Assembly: GCA_011390695.1 (NCBI GenBank)
Contig: JAABRW010000036.1
Span: forward strand, 1 to 6,693
Direction: 5' to 3'
Source: Desulfotignum sp.
GTDB lineage: Bacteria; Desulfobacterota; Desulfobacteria; Desulfobacterales; Desulfobacteraceae
DNA: 6,693 nt
The notes beneath the pieces are model-generated. The model ran no database searches and was not told where the DNA came from. It worked only from the letters and a program-made list of their open reading frames with translations. How positions within the stretch are numbered: position 1 is the first letter of the stretch; each line of letters starts with the position of its first letter. This document shows positions 6,294 to 6,693 of this stretch, in pieces. A program made the position numbers and the translations under genes.

Positions 6294-6693
6294 TTATTCT
6301 TTATACACATCTACGCCAAAAACAGACATCCTTTCACCCGATTCCATATAATGATTTCTAATCACAAACTCAATAACTTGGGGGTCTTTTGTTTTTAATG
6401 CTTCAATAATTTCTTTATGTCGTTCGTAGACTCTTATTGCAGGAAACAATTTAACCCACTGTCTGTATAGGAGAAATTTTGAAATTCCCTGACACGTTCG
6501 ACGGCAAAGTTCAACAATTAATTCATTGTCAATGCGGGAAAAAAGAAGATCATGGAAAGCTTTATCCAATGGAGCTTGATCTGATACAGAACCGCAGTTG
6601 TTTGCAACCTGTTTCATTTTTGAAATGATCTCTGCCAATTCAGCAATATCTTTATCAGTATAATGCTCTATGGCCTGTGCTACTGCAGCCGCT
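6294..6693 (-). CDS. GntR-family transcriptional regulator, FCD ligand-binding domain (5' end missing)
   Basis: The gene enters from the right edge on the minus strand; about 133 C-terminal residues are visible and the reading frame stays open to the edge, so the N-terminal winged-helix DNA-binding domain lies outside. The visible part is an all-helical FCD domain of the FadR/VanR branch. Candidate metal ligands are the Asp and His of LDKAFHDLL, the His of YERHKEIIEAL and the His of VIRNHYMES, matching the D-x3-H ... H ... H arrangement of this domain, which usually binds organic-acid effectors. It sits 73 bases upstream of cuyA copy 2 on the same strand and so probably controls that unit in response to a sulfonate or breakdown product; this is inference. 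Its base composition is AT-rich (sampled lines 28% and 42% GC), unlike the plus-strand operon. Confidence 0.85.
   Translation of the reverse strand, partial: AAAVAQAIEHYTDKDIAELAEIISKMKQVANNCGSVSDQAPLDKAFHDLLFSRIDNELIVELCRRTCQGISKFLLYRQWVKLFPAIRVYERHKEIIEALKTKDPQVIEFVIRNHYMESGERMSVFGVDVYKE

Noticed and set aside
5219..6310. Longer form of cuyA copy 2 starting at 6310
   Set aside because: The extra 30 residues have no match in copy 1 and overlap the regulator's 3' end; a strong Shine-Dalgarno precedes 6220.

Overview
The window reads as an organosulfonate-utilisation locus. Its centre is two copies of an L-cysteate sulfo-lyase-like gene (cuyA family), with an aspartate-racemase-family gene, a histidinol-dehydrogenase homologue of the HpsN type, a DegT-type PLP aminotransferase, the end of a TRAP transporter permease and part of a GntR/FCD regulator. 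The organism is probably an anaerobic, likely marine, bacterium of the sulfate-reducing Desulfobacterota kind. This is inferred from gene content, because cysteate cleavage yields sulfite that such organisms can respire, and from the GC-rich, NAD-dependent style of the left part. No marker gene in the window fixes the taxonomy.

Plus strand, left to right. Bases 1-321 hold the last 106 residues of a TRAP large permease (DctM). Then come the HpsN/HisD-like dehydrogenase (446-1759), the DegT/DnrJ/EryC1 aminotransferase (1789-3015), the first cuyA (3075-4076) and the racemase (4216-4923). All point the same way with short gaps, so they look like one transport-and-catabolism operon. The 139-base gap before the racemase carries an 11-base direct repeat and a 10-bp imperfect hairpin.

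Minus strand, right to left. The FCD domain of a GntR regulator enters from the right edge (6693-6294). It is followed by a second cuyA (6220-5219) of identical length and about 77% amino-acid identity to the first. After that lies a decayed racemase remnant (about 5161-4981). The two cuyA-racemase units are therefore arranged tail to tail. The minus-strand unit is visibly more AT-rich, and its racemase is a relic with internal stops and frameshifts.

Working model. The TRAP system imports a C3 sulfonate. The HisD-like enzyme performs a four-electron oxidation of a primary alcohol to a carboxylate. The racemase interconverts D- and L-cysteate. CuyA cleaves L-cysteate to pyruvate, ammonia and sulfite. 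A HisD-fold enzyme beside cysteate enzymes suggests cysteinolic acid, the amino-alcohol analogue of cysteate, as one possible substrate. The better-known alternative is dihydroxypropanesulfonate oxidised to sulfolactate, with the aminotransferase linking sulfopyruvate and cysteate. The sequence alone cannot choose between these.
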